Of a stretch of DNA of 43,114 bases, positions 15,311 through 23,419 are shown one piece after another (within the stretch, counting starts at the first letter, position 1; each line of letters starts with the position of its first letter). The stretch is from DUSC01 sp964371125. Lineage in GTDB: Bacteria > Pseudomonadota > Alphaproteobacteria > Rhizobiales > Rhizobiaceae. Made by a program: the position numbers and the translations under genes. The stretch is from positions 1-43,114 of the forward strand of contig CAYJMY010000015.1 in NCBI GenBank assembly GCA_964371125.1, in the 5' to 3' direction. The notes below the pieces were generated by a model, which did not search any database, was not told where the DNA came from, and worked only from the letters and a program-made list of their open reading frames with translations.

Positions 15311-16854
15311 TCAGAATCGGCATCGATGTCGGCGGCACCAACACGGACGCGGTCATCATGGACGGCCCGCGCGTCGTCGCGGGGGTGAAGGCGGCGACCA
15401 CGGCGGACGTCATGACCGGCGTCGTCAACGCGTTGAAGGCGGTGCTCGCCGAATCCGGCATCGCCGCGGCGGCAGTCGACGTCGTCATGATCGGCACCAC
15501 CCACTTCACCAACGCCGTCGTGCAGCGGCGCGACCTGGCGCCGACGGCCGCGGTCAGGCTCGGCCTGCCGGCGACCGCCTCGCTGCCGCCGATGGTCGAC
15601 TGGCCCGAGGATCTCCGAGCCGCGCTCGGCAACCACGTCTACCTCGCCCATGGCGGCAACGAGTTCGACGGGCGCATCATCTCGCCGCTCGACGAGGCCG
15701 AACTGCTTGGCATCGCCGACGACATCCGGCAGAAGGGCATCGACACGGTCGCCATCTCCGCGGTGTTCTCGCCGGTGTCCAACGAATGCGAGAAGATGGC
15801 CGGCGAAATCTTCGCCAGGGCGCTTCCCGGCGCGCACATCACGCTGTCCTCCGAGATCGGCCGCATCGGCCTGCTCGAGCGCGAGAACGCGGCGATCATG
15901 AACGCCTGCCTGCGCGATCTTTCGGCGCACGTCATCGAGGCGTTCCGCACGGCGATCGCCGAGGCCGGCGTGAAGGGGCGCTTCTACCTGACGCAGAACG
16001 ACGGCACGCTGATGGACGCCGCCTTCGCCGAGAAGTTCCCGGTGTTGACCTTCGCCTCGGGCCCGACCAACTCCATGCGCGGCGCCGCGTTCCTGTCGGG
16101 CGTCGCCGACGCTATCGTCGTCGACATCGGCGGCACCACCTCCGATGTCGGCTCGCTGCACAAGGGCTTTCCGCGCCAGGCCACCGTCGCCGTCGAGGTC
16201 GGCGGCGTGCGTACCAACTTCCGCATGCCCGACGTGTTCTCGATCGGGCTCGGCGGCGGCTCGCACGTCGTCGAGACCGAGAAGGGCGTGAAGGTTGGGC
16301 CGACCTCGGTCGGCTACCGGCTGGTCAGCGACGCGCTGATCTTCGGCGGCTCGACGCTGACGACCTCCGACATCATGGCTGCGGCCGGCCGCGCCGCCTT
16401 CGGCGACCCCACCAAGGTCGCCCACCTGCCGGCCGACCTTATCGCCCGCACGGAGACGCGCATCATGGAGATGCTCGAGGACTGCGTCGAGCGCTCGCGC
16501 CTGTCGCCGGAGCCGCTGCCGGTGATCGTGGTCGGCGGCGGCTCGATCCTGGTCAACGGGCCGATCGGCGGCCTCGAGGTCATCAAGCCCAATCACTTCG
16601 CCGTCGCCAACGCCGTCGGCGCGGCGATCGCGCAGGTCTCCGGCGAGGTCGACAGGGTCTATTCGCTGGCCGAGATGGGCCGCGACAAGGCGCTCGACGA
16701 TGCCAAGCAGCGCGCTGTCGAGGCTGCGGTCGCAGCCGGTGCGCTGCGCGAGAGCGTCGAGATCGTCGACGTCGAGGACGTGCCGCTCGCCTATCTCCCC
16801 GGCAACGCCACGCGCGTGCGCATCAAGGCGGTGGGAGAGCTGCATGTCGGATAA
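15307..16854 (+). CDS. Hydantoinase/oxoprolinase family protein (HyuA-like, short)
   Basis: A 515-residue actin-fold ATP-dependent amidohydrolase homologue. The two phosphate-binding loops are DVGGTNTD at 7-14 and DIGGTTSD near 273-280. GTTHFTNAV and LGGGSHVV are also family-typical. Relatives such as N-methylhydantoinase HyuA and 5-oxoprolinase hydrolyse cyclic amides with ATP. They are usually about 690 residues or longer and act with a HyuB partner. This protein lacks the long C-terminal part and no hyuB is present. Instead, two DUF917 genes follow, the first overlapping by 11 bp. Ring opening of an imported cyclic amide is the likely reaction (inference). Substrate unknown. Confidence 0.88.
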   Translation: MIRIGIDVGGTNTDAVIMDGPRVVAGVKAATTADVMTGVVNALKAVLAESGIAAAAVDVVMIGTTHFTNAVVQRRDLAPTAAVRLGLPATASLPPMVDWPEDLRAALGNHVYLAHGGNEFDGRIISPLDEAELLGIADDIRQKGIDTVAISAVFSPVSNECEKMAGEIFARALPGAHITLSSEIGRIGLLERENAAIMNACLRDLSAHVIEAFRTAIAEAGVKGRFYLTQNDGTLMDAAFAEKFPVLTFASGPTNSMRGAAFLSGVADAIVVDIGGTTSDVGSLHKGFPRQATVAVEVGGVRTNFRMPDVFSIGLGGGSHVVETEKGVKVGPTSVGYRLVSDALIFGGSTLTTSDIMAAAGRAAFGDPTKVAHLPADLIARTETRIMEMLEDCVERSRLSPEPLPVIVVGGGSILVNGPIGGLEVIKPNHFAVANAVGAAIAQVSGEVDRVYSLAEMGRDKALDDAKQRAVEAAVAAGALRESVEIVDVEDVPLAYLPGNATRVRIKAVGELHVG

Positions 16855-17947
16855 GGGCTATGTGCTGAAGGAGGCCGACCTCCTGCCGCTGTCGATCGGC
16901 GCGGCGCTGCTCGGCACGGGCGGCGGCGGCAACCCCTACGTCGGCATGCTGCGTATGCGCGAGCTGGTCAGGAAGGGCGCCGCGGTGCGCGTCATCCCCG
17001 CCGACGCGCTACCCGAACACGCCTGGGTCTGCGAGGTTGGCGGCATCGGCGCGCCGGTCGTCGGCGTCGAGAAGATCGAGGAAGGCGGCGAGTGCTACCG
17101 CGCCATGCGCGCGGTCGAGGAGGCCGCCGGCGTCAAGGTCTCGGCGATGATCTCGGCCGAGATCGGCGGCTCGAACTCGCTGGAGCCGATCATCGCGGCA
17201 GCCCTCGCCGGCTTGCCGGTGGTCGACGGCGACGGCATGGGCCGCGCCTTCCCGGAAGTGCAGATGACCACCTTCTTCATCTACGGGGCGAAGGCCGCAC
17301 CCGCGGCGATCGCCGACGACAAGGGCAACGTCGTGGTCTTCAAGGAGGTCATCGACATGTTCTGGCTCGAGCGCTTCGCCCGCACCGTCTCCGTCGACAT
17401 GGGCGCGGCGGCGGGCCTGGCGATCGCGCCGATGCGCGCCGACTTCGTCCGCCGCACCGCCGTGCCGGGAACGGTCACGCAGGCGCTGAACATAGGACGT
17501 TCCGTGCTCGACGCACGCGCGAAGCGGCAGAACGTGGTGCGGCGCGTCGTCGAGGAGGCCGGCGGCAAGCTGTTCTTCACCGGCAAGATCACCGACGTTC
17601 GGCGCGAACTGACCGGCGGCTTTGCCCGCGGCCATGCGATCCTCTCCGGCATCGACGGCTGGGCGGGGTCAGAGGCGCGCATCGCCATCCAGAACGAGAA
17701 CCTCGTGCTGTGGGTCGACGGCGTTCCGGTGATCATGGTCCCGGACTTGATCGTCAACCTCGAGCTCGACACGGGCGAGCCGATCACCACCGAGATCCTG
17801 CGCTACGGCCAGCGGGTCGCCGTCATCGGCCTGCCGGCGCACGACCTCCTGAAGACGCCGAAGGCGCTCGAGATCGTCGGGCCGCGCGCCTTCGGCTACC
17901 CGGAACTGACCTTCGAGCCGCTCTGCGGCCGACCGATCGCCGCGTGA
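16844..17947 (+). CDS. DUF917 (S-Me-THD superfamily) protein, copy 1
   Basis: A 367-residue DUF917 protein. Conserved motifs shared with the next gene are LGTGGGGNPYVG (23-34), VVDGDGMGRAFPE, GGFARGHA, VPDLI and GPRAFGY. Pfam now links this family to S-methyl thiohydantoin desulfurase, and members often adjoin HyuA-type proteins (family knowledge). The start chosen is the ATG giving MSDKGYVLKEAD, which overlaps the hydantoinase end by 11 bp. A longer in-frame extension would overlap it by over 150 bp. The residue aligned with Cys65 of copy 2 is Gly66 here, with Cys63 nearby, so the copies may not be equivalent. No signal peptide. Reaction unknown. Confidence 0.87.
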   Translation: MSDKGYVLKEADLLPLSIGAALLGTGGGGNPYVGMLRMRELVRKGAAVRVIPADALPEHAWVCEVGGIGAPVVGVEKIEEGGECYRAMRAVEEAAGVKVSAMISAEIGGSNSLEPIIAAALAGLPVVDGDGMGRAFPEVQMTTFFIYGAKAAPAAIADDKGNVVVFKEVIDMFWLERFARTVSVDMGAAAGLAIAPMRADFVRRTAVPGTVTQALNIGRSVLDARAKRQNVVRRVVEEAGGKLFFTGKITDVRRELTGGFARGHAILSGIDGWAGSEARIAIQNENLVLWVDGVPVIMVPDLIVNLELDTGEPITTEILRYGQRVAVIGLPAHDLLKTPKALEIVGPRAFGYPELTFEPLCGRPIAA

Positions 17948-17960
17948 AAGGAGCGACGAC

Positions 17961-19052
17961 ATGGACATCTTGCGCAATATCTACGCCGAAGACATGGAGG
18001 ACATCGCCATCGGCGGCGCCATCCTCGGCACCGGCGGCGGCGGCGATCCCTATGTCGGCAAGCTGATGGCCCAGCAGGCGATCAGGAAATACGGACCCGT
18101 CAAGCTGATCGACGTCGACCAGCTCGCCGACGACGCCCTCGTCGTGCCCGTCTGCATGATGGGCGCGCCGACGGTGATGACCGAGAAGCTGCCGCAGGGC
18201 GACGAGCTGATGAACGCCTTCCGCGCGCTGGAGAACTTCCTCGGCCGCAAGATCGACGCGGTGCTGTGCGGCGAAGCCGGCGGCGTCAACTCGACGACAC
18301 CTTTCGTCGTCGCTGCCGCGTCGGGGATGCCGCTGGTCGACGGCGACGGCATGGGCCGCGCCTATCCCGAGCTGCAGATGGTCACCTTCACCATGCACGG
18401 CGTCTCGGCGACGCCGATGGTGCTGTGCGACGACAAGGGCAACTCGCTCGTGCTGGAGACCGTGTCCAACGCATGGACGGAACGGCTCGCCCGTGCCGCG
18501 ACCGTGGAGATGGGCGGCTCGGCGCTGCTCGCCTTCTATCCGATGAGCGGCGCGGTGGCGAAGAAGGCGGCTGTTCGCGGCACGCTGTCGCTCTGCGCGC
18601 GGCTCGGCAGGACGCTGCGCGAGACGCGCGCCGCGCATGGCGATCCGGTGCGCGCCATCGCCGACATGGTCGGCGCCGAGCTGATCTTCCACGGGCGCCT
18701 GAAGGACATCGACCGGCGCACCGTCGGCGGCTTCGCCCGCGGTTCGGCCCGTTTCGACGGGGTCGAGGAGTGGAAGGGCCACAGCTTCAAGCTCGACTTC
18801 CAGAACGAGTTCCTGATGGCCGAGCGCGACGGCGAGCTCATCGTCACCACGCCGGACCTGATCACGCTGCTCGAGGCCGAGAGCGGCAATCCGGTGACCG
18901 CGGACGCGCTGCGCTACGGGCTGAGGTTGGTGGCGCTCGCCTTCCCCAGCGATCCGCAATGGCTGACGCCGGCCGGCATCGCGCTCGTCGGGCCGCGCTA
19001 CTTCGGCTACGACGTCGAATACGTGCCCTTCTCCGCGGCGCAGGCGGGATAG
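17961..19052 (+). CDS. DUF917 (S-Me-THD superfamily) protein, copy 2
   Basis: A 363-residue DUF917 paralogue of the preceding gene, with LGTGGGGDPYVG (22-33), VDGDGMGRAYPELQM, GGFARGSA, FQNEFL, TPDLI and GPRYFGY. Cys65 in VPVCMMGAP aligns with a glycine in copy 1. AAAGGAG provides its ribosome site, 13 bp after the previous stop. Tandem, diverged copies behind one HyuA-type protein suggest a heteromer, or two sequential steps on one heterocycle (inference). It is the last gene of the rightward run. The next 244 bp hold only the promoter region of the XRE-cupin gene. Confidence 0.87.
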   Translation: MDILRNIYAEDMEDIAIGGAILGTGGGGDPYVGKLMAQQAIRKYGPVKLIDVDQLADDALVVPVCMMGAPTVMTEKLPQGDELMNAFRALENFLGRKIDAVLCGEAGGVNSTTPFVVAAASGMPLVDGDGMGRAYPELQMVTFTMHGVSATPMVLCDDKGNSLVLETVSNAWTERLARAATVEMGGSALLAFYPMSGAVAKKAAVRGTLSLCARLGRTLRETRAAHGDPVRAIADMVGAELIFHGRLKDIDRRTVGGFARGSARFDGVEEWKGHSFKLDFQNEFLMAERDGELIVTTPDLITLLEAESGNPVTADALRYGLRLVALAFPSDPQWLTPAGIALVGPRYFGYDVEYVPFSAAQAG

Positions 19053-19238
19053 GCACCGAGGGCAGGCGGGGGCAACGTCGCGGCGGGTAGCCACAGGCCG
19101 TCGCCGCGTGAGGCCCGGCGTGGCCGGCGCAGCGCCCTGTTCACGGCAGGTGACGCTCGCCTGCATGTGCGCAGAGCATCGCGCCGGTCGCCAAGCGAAC
19201 GTCGCCTGGGTTTCCCGGTCGAACCTCGCTCTTGCATG

Positions 19239-19267
19239 TTGACAGCCCGTTGATTGCGCGGCTGTTC
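19239..19267 (+). promoter_or_regulatory. Promoter and inverted repeat upstream of XRE-cupin gene
   Basis: A consensus -35 TTGACA (19239-19244) is followed 17 bp later by a poor -10 region (CTGTTC). The inverted repeat ACAGCC-N12-GGCTGT (19242-19265) spans both elements, the layout of an autoregulatory operator. It lies about 30-55 bp before the XRE-cupin ATG. Binding by that protein is inferred. Confidence 0.45.
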
Positions 19268-19296
19268 TGCATCGGCCAACCCTCGTCGAGGACCCG

Positions 19297-19935
19297 ATGC
19301 CCAACCGCACGCGAAAATTCTTCGATCAGGATCCTCACGCGGGAACGAGCCCCCGCGAAAACAATCTCGAGAAGGCGATCGGCCAGGAGGTTCGCAGCAT
19401 CAGGAAAAAACTGGGGCTGACGATTTCCGACCTCGCGGTTGCGATCAACATGTCGGTCGGCATGCTGTCCAAGATCGAGAACGGAAACATCTCCCCGTCG
19501 CTGACGACTCTGCAGGCGCTTTCGCGCGCCCTGGGTACGCCACTGACGGCGCTCTTTCGCCAGTTCGAGGAGACGCACGAGGCGACGTTCGTGAAGTCGG
19601 GCCAGGGACTCAACATCGATCGCCGCGGCACCCGGGCCGGGCATCAGTACACGCTTCTGGGAGCCGTCACGGATCCCTACGACTCCGTCGGCGTCGAACC
19701 TTACCTGATCACCCTAACGACGGAGTCCGACGTCTTTCCCACCTTCCAGCACAAGGGACTGGAGTTCCTCTACATGCTCGAGGGCGAGATCGTCTATCGA
19801 CACCAGGAGAAGCTGTACACCATGCAGCCCGGCGACAGCCTGTTCTTCGACGCCGAAGCGCCGCACGGTCCCGAGACGCTGGTCAACCTGCCGGCGCGCT
19901 ACCTTTCGATCATCACTTACGGCAAGAGCCGTTAG
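19297..19935 (+). CDS. XRE-family transcriptional regulator with cupin sensor domain
   Basis: A 212-residue regulator. A helix-turn-helix of the XRE/HTH_3 type lies at about 25-80 (IGQEVRSIRKKLGLTISDLA, MSVGMLSKIENGNISPSL), and a single cupin barrel at about 140-205 (HKGLEFLYMLEGEIVYRH, MQPGDSLFFDAEAPHGPE). The cupin probably binds a small effector. The ATG at 19297 follows GAGG. The gene converges on the glnT/glxBCD operon with 25 bp between stops, and similar regulators accompany that cluster in rhizobia. It is therefore the likely regulator of gmaS/glnT-glx, although the DUF917 operon just upstream is another possible target. Confidence 0.9.
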   Translation: MPNRTRKFFDQDPHAGTSPRENNLEKAIGQEVRSIRKKLGLTISDLAVAINMSVGMLSKIENGNISPSLTTLQALSRALGTPLTALFRQFEETHEATFVKSGQGLNIDRRGTRAGHQYTLLGAVTDPYDSVGVEPYLITLTTESDVFPTFQHKGLEFLYMLEGEIVYRHQEKLYTMQPGDSLFFDAEAPHGPETLVNLPARYLSIITYGKSR

Positions 19936-19953
19936 CCGGCGGGACCCGCCGGC
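19935..19953. terminator. Convergent hairpin between XRE-cupin and glnT
   Basis: GCCGGCGG pairs with CCGCCGGC around a GAC loop, an 8-bp stem beginning at the last base of the XRE stop codon and ending before the glnT stop. It lies between convergent genes and could serve both, but lacks a T-run on either side. Confidence 0.45.
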
Positions 19954-19960
19954 GCGCCGG

Positions 19961-21268
19961 TCACACGTCGAGCGTCGTCTGGTGCTCCCACGCGGTGAAG
20001 TGGGCGCAGTAGCTGTTCCATTCGCCGAACTTCAGCTTCAGGTATGCGGATGAGAATTCCGCGCCGAGCATCGCCGTCAGTTCCGCGTCCTTCTCGTATT
20101 CGCGGAGCGCATCGAGAAGGTTGAGCGGCAGCCTCGGCGCATCGGTGACGGTGTGCCCGTCCCGGTACATGTCGATGTCGTAATGCCGCCCCGGATCCGC
20201 CTTGCTGCGGATGCCCGACAAGCCCGCCGCGATGATGATCGCCTGCAGTAGGTAGGGATTGGCCGCACCGTCGGGCAGGCGCAGCTCGAAGCGGCCGGGG
20301 CCGGGTACGCGCACCATATGGGTACGGTTGTTGCCGGTCCAGGTAACGGTGTTCGGCGCCCAGGTCGCGCCGGAAACGGTCCGCGGGGCGTTGATGCGCT
20401 TGTAGGAGTTGACCGTCGGATTGGTGACCGCGGCCAGCGCCGCGGCATGCTTCATGATGCCGCCGAGGAAGTTGCGGCCCTTTTGCGAAAGGCCGAAGGG
20501 CATGGCCTTGTCGGCGAAGGCGTTGGTCTTGCCCTCGGCGTCCCAGACCGAGATGTGCGCATGGCAGCCGTTGCCGGTCAGGCCCTTGAACGGCTTGGGC
20601 ATGAAGGTGGCGCGCAGGCCGTGCTTTTCGGCCACGGATTTCACCATGAACTTGAAGAAGGAGTGCTTGTCGGCGGTCCTTAGCGCGTCGTCGAACTCCC
20701 AGTTCATCTCGAACTGGCCATTCGCGTCCTCGTGATCGTTCTGGTAGGGGTTCCAGCCGAGTTCGAGCATGTAGTCGCAGATCTCGGCGATCACGTCATA
20801 GCGCCGAAGGAGCGCCTGCTGGTCGTAGCAGGGCTTCTCGGCGGTATCGTACTCGTCCGAGATCCTGGAGCCTTCGGGTGAGATCAGGAAGAACTCGGGC
20901 TCGACGCCGGTCCTGACCCTCATGCCGTCCCTGGCGGCTTCCTCGACTAGCCGCTTCAGCACGACGCGCGGCGCCTGCGCGACCGGCCGGTCTTCCATGA
21001 CGCAATCGGCCGCGACCCAGGCGACGTCCTTCTTCCAGGGCAGGCGGATGACGGACGACGCGTCGGGCACGGCGAAAAGGTCGGGATGCGCGGGCGTCAG
21101 GTCCAGCCATGTGGCGAAGCCGGCGAAACCGGCGCCGTCCTTCTGCATGTCGGCGATCGCCTGCGCCGGGACCAGCTTGGCGCGCTGGCTGCCGAACAGG
21201 TCCGTGTAGCTGATCATGAAATACTTGACGCCGTGCTTGGCGGCGTAGGTGGAAAGGTCCAGTGTCAC
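19961..21268 (-). CDS. glnT: Type III glutamine synthetase-like; gamma-glutamylmethylamide synthetase candidate
   Basis: A 435-residue ATP-dependent ligase of the glutamine synthetase family, in the group that contains rhizobial GlnT and methylotroph GmaS. These join glutamate to ammonia or methylamine. The open frame runs further upstream, but the GTG giving MTLDLSTYAAKHGVKYFM is chosen: it matches the usual N-terminus and follows GGGGAACGAC. Catalytic-domain segments include EPEFFLISPEGSRISDEYDTAEK, GNGCHAHISVWD and NNRTHMVRVPGPGRFELRLPDGAANPYL. It is the last gene of glxB-glxC-glxD-glnT, 65 bp after glxD, an order matching mgsABC-gmaS. Ammonia versus methylamine specificity cannot be decided from sequence alone. 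Confidence 0.88.
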   Translation of the reverse strand: MTLDLSTYAAKHGVKYFMISYTDLFGSQRAKLVPAQAIADMQKDGAGFAGFATWLDLTPAHPDLFAVPDASSVIRLPWKKDVAWVAADCVMEDRPVAQAPRVVLKRLVEEAARDGMRVRTGVEPEFFLISPEGSRISDEYDTAEKPCYDQQALLRRYDVIAEICDYMLELGWNPYQNDHEDANGQFEMNWEFDDALRTADKHSFFKFMVKSVAEKHGLRATFMPKPFKGLTGNGCHAHISVWDAEGKTNAFADKAMPFGLSQKGRNFLGGIMKHAAALAAVTNPTVNSYKRINAPRTVSGATWAPNTVTWTGNNRTHMVRVPGPGRFELRLPDGAANPYLLQAIIIAAGLSGIRSKADPGRHYDIDMYRDGHTVTDAPRLPLNLLDALREYEKDAELTAMLGAEFSSAYLKLKFGEWNSYCAHFTAWEHQTTLDV

Positions 21269-21333
21269 GTCGTTCCCCAGTTGTCTGCGCCAGGACCGAA
21301 CGGACGCTCCCTCCCAAGAGCGCCGCGGGCCGT

Positions 21334-22662
21334 TCAGAAGCCTCCCTTGCCGGGATACCAGCCCGTGCCGGCCAGCGGCACCCGGGCCATGGCGGCTGCC
21401 TCGAGCGTCAGCGCGCACAGGTCCTCGGGCTCGAGATTGTGCAGGTGGTTCTTGCCGCAGGCGCGGGCGATGGTCTGCGCCTCCAGCGTCATCACCTTGA
21501 GATAGTTGGCGAGCCGGCGCCCGGCCGCGACCGGATCGAGCCGCTTCATCAGCTCGGGGTCCTGCGTGGTGATGCCGGCTGGGTCCTTGCCTTCGTGCCA
21601 GTCGTCATAGGCGCCGGCCGTGGTGCCGAGCTTCCGGTATTCGTCTTCCCAGCGCGGATCGTTGTCGCCCAGCGCGACGAGCGCGGCGGTGCCGATCGCC
21701 ACCGCGTCGGCGCCGAGCGCGAGCGCCTTGGCGACGTCGGCGCCGGAGCGGATGCCGCCCGAGACGATGAGCTGGACCTTGCGGTGCATGCCGAGTTCCT
21801 GCAGCGCCTGCACGGCCGGACGGATGCAGGCGAGCGTCGGCATGCCGACATGCTCGATGAACACGTCCTGCGTCGCTGCGGTTCCGCCCTGCATGCCGTC
21901 GAGCACGACGACGTCGGCGCCGGCCTTCACCGCCAGGGCGGTATCGTAGTACGGCCGCGCGCCGCCGATCTTGACGTAGATGGGCTTCTCCCAGTCGGTG
22001 ATCTCGCGAAGTTCCATGATCTTGATCTCGAGATCGTCGGGGCCCGTCCAGTCCGGATGGCGGCAGGCCGAGCGCTGGTCGATGCCTTTCGGCAGGTTGC
22101 GCATGGCGGCGACGCGGTCGGAGATCTTCTGGCCTAGCAGCATGCCGCCGCCGCCCGGCTTGGCCCCCTGGCCGACGACCACCTCGATGGCGTCGGCGCG
22201 GCGCAGGTCCTTCGGGTTCATGCCGTATCGCGACGGCAGCACCTGGTAGACCAGGACTTGGCTGTGGCCGCGCTCCTCGTCCGTCATGCCGCCGTCGCCG
22301 GTGGTGGTCGACGTGCCTGCGGCGGTGGCGCCGCGACCGAGCGCCTCCTTGGCGTTCCCCGAAAGCGCGCCGAAGCTCATCCCGGCGATCGTGATCGGGA
22401 TCTTCAGCTCGATCGGCTTCCTGGCGAAGCGCGCGCCGAGCACGACCGAGGTGTCGCATTTCTCGCGATAGCCCTCGAGCGGATAGCGCGAGATCGAGGC
22501 GCCGAGAAACAGCAGGTCGTCGAAATGCGGCACCTTGCGCTTCGTTCCGCCGCCGCGGATATCGTAGATCCCGGTGGCGGCGGCGCGACGTATTTCGGCG
22601 AGCGTATGGTCGTCGAAAGTGGCGGACTTTCGCGGCGGCGTGAGCGGATTGCGATAACTCAT
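21334..22662 (-). CDS. glxD: FMN-binding glutamate synthase-domain protein (GlxD/MgsC)
   Basis: A 442-residue protein corresponding to the FMN-binding (beta/alpha)8 synthase domain of glutamate synthase. Typical segments are GGMTDEERGHSQVLVYQVLPSR split around the active site, VVVGQGAKPGGGG, IYVKIGGARPYYDTALAVKAGAD in part, and VSGGIRSGADVAKALALGADAV in part. The C-terminal cysteines around ARACGKNHLHNLEPEDLCALT fit the usual cluster-adjacent region. In N-methylglutamate synthase it is subunit MgsC, which accepts ammonia or methylamine from the partner subunits. It follows glxC by 15 bp. Cytosolic. Confidence 0.9.
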   Translation of the reverse strand: MSYRNPLTPPRKSATFDDHTLAEIRRAAATGIYDIRGGGTKRKVPHFDDLLFLGASISRYPLEGYREKCDTSVVLGARFARKPIELKIPITIAGMSFGALSGNAKEALGRGATAAGTSTTTGDGGMTDEERGHSQVLVYQVLPSRYGMNPKDLRRADAIEVVVGQGAKPGGGGMLLGQKISDRVAAMRNLPKGIDQRSACRHPDWTGPDDLEIKIMELREITDWEKPIYVKIGGARPYYDTALAVKAGADVVVLDGMQGGTAATQDVFIEHVGMPTLACIRPAVQALQELGMHRKVQLIVSGGIRSGADVAKALALGADAVAIGTAALVALGDNDPRWEDEYRKLGTTAGAYDDWHEGKDPAGITTQDPELMKRLDPVAAGRRLANYLKVMTLEAQTIARACGKNHLHNLEPEDLCALTLEAAAMARVPLAGTGWYPGKGGF

Positions 22663-22677
22663 GGTCTGTCGGTCGCC

Positions 22678-23364
22678 TCAGTACGCGTCGGCATTGTCGA
22701 CGTTGAAAGTGTAGAGCTTGCGGGCGGAGCCGTAACGCTTGAACGCCTCGGGCCGGACACCCGTCACCCCCGCCGCGGACAGCAGCTCCGCCAGCTTTTC
22801 GAGATGCTCCGGGCGCATCGGCTTCTCGACGCAATCCGCGCCCAGGCTCTTGACCGTACCACGCACGAACAGCCTCGCCTCGTAGAGCGAGTCGCCGAGC
22901 GCATCGCCGGCGTCGCCGAGCACGACGAGATGGCCGGACTGGGCCATGAAGGCCGACATGTGGCCGATGTTGCCCTGGACGACGATGTCGATGCCCTTCA
23001 TCGAGATGCCGCACCGCGAGGCGGCGTTGCCCCTGATGACGAGCAGCCCGCCGCGCCCGGTCGCGCCCGCATACTGGCTGGCGTCGCCTTCGATGACGAC
23101 CTTGCCCGACATCATGTTCTCGGCCACGCCGGGGCCTGCCGAACCGTGGACGGTGACGTCTCCGCCATCGTTCATGCCGGCGCAGTAATAGCCGACCGAG
23201 CCCTTGATGTTCACCGTGAGCGGCTTGTCGATGCCGACGGCCACGGAATGGCTTCCGCGCGGATTGATCACCTCGAAGGCCGTATCGTTGGAACCGGCGG
23301 CGACCGAATGGAGCGCGCCATTGAGGTCGCGCAACGCCTGTACGGAAAGGTCGAAAGTCGGCAT
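22678..23364 (-). CDS. glxC: GXGXG-repeat subunit of glutamate synthase-like complex (GlxC/MgsB)
   Basis: A 228-residue protein equal to the C-terminal GXGXG beta-helix domain of glutamate synthase (alpha subunit), here a separate subunit. Repeated glycine-rich turns such as GGDVTVHGSAGPGVAEN, GKVVIEGDASQYAGATGRGG and GIDIVVQGNIGHM are visible. The start at MPTFDLSVQALRD is preferred over longer in-frame extensions because it fits the subunit N-terminus and leaves a 55-bp gap to glxB. It links the amidotransferase and FMN subunits structurally. The gene is cotranscribed with glxB and glxD. Confidence 0.9.
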   Translation of the reverse strand: MPTFDLSVQALRDLNGALHSVAAGSNDTAFEVINPRGSHSVAVGIDKPLTVNIKGSVGYYCAGMNDGGDVTVHGSAGPGVAENMMSGKVVIEGDASQYAGATGRGGLLVIRGNAASRCGISMKGIDIVVQGNIGHMSAFMAQSGHLVVLGDAGDALGDSLYEARLFVRGTVKSLGADCVEKPMRPEHLEKLAELLSAAGVTGVRPEAFKRYGSARKLYTFNVDNADAY

Positions 23365-23419
23365 GGAGTCCTTTTTCAGATAGTGGCCGCAGACACGGGC
23401 AGGTTCGCCGCGATGCCCG

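Noticed and set aside
17823..19310. A 495-codon minus-strand frame opposite the second DUF917 gene
   Set aside because: Low-complexity translation and no domain; the plus-strand protein keeps conserved family motifs.
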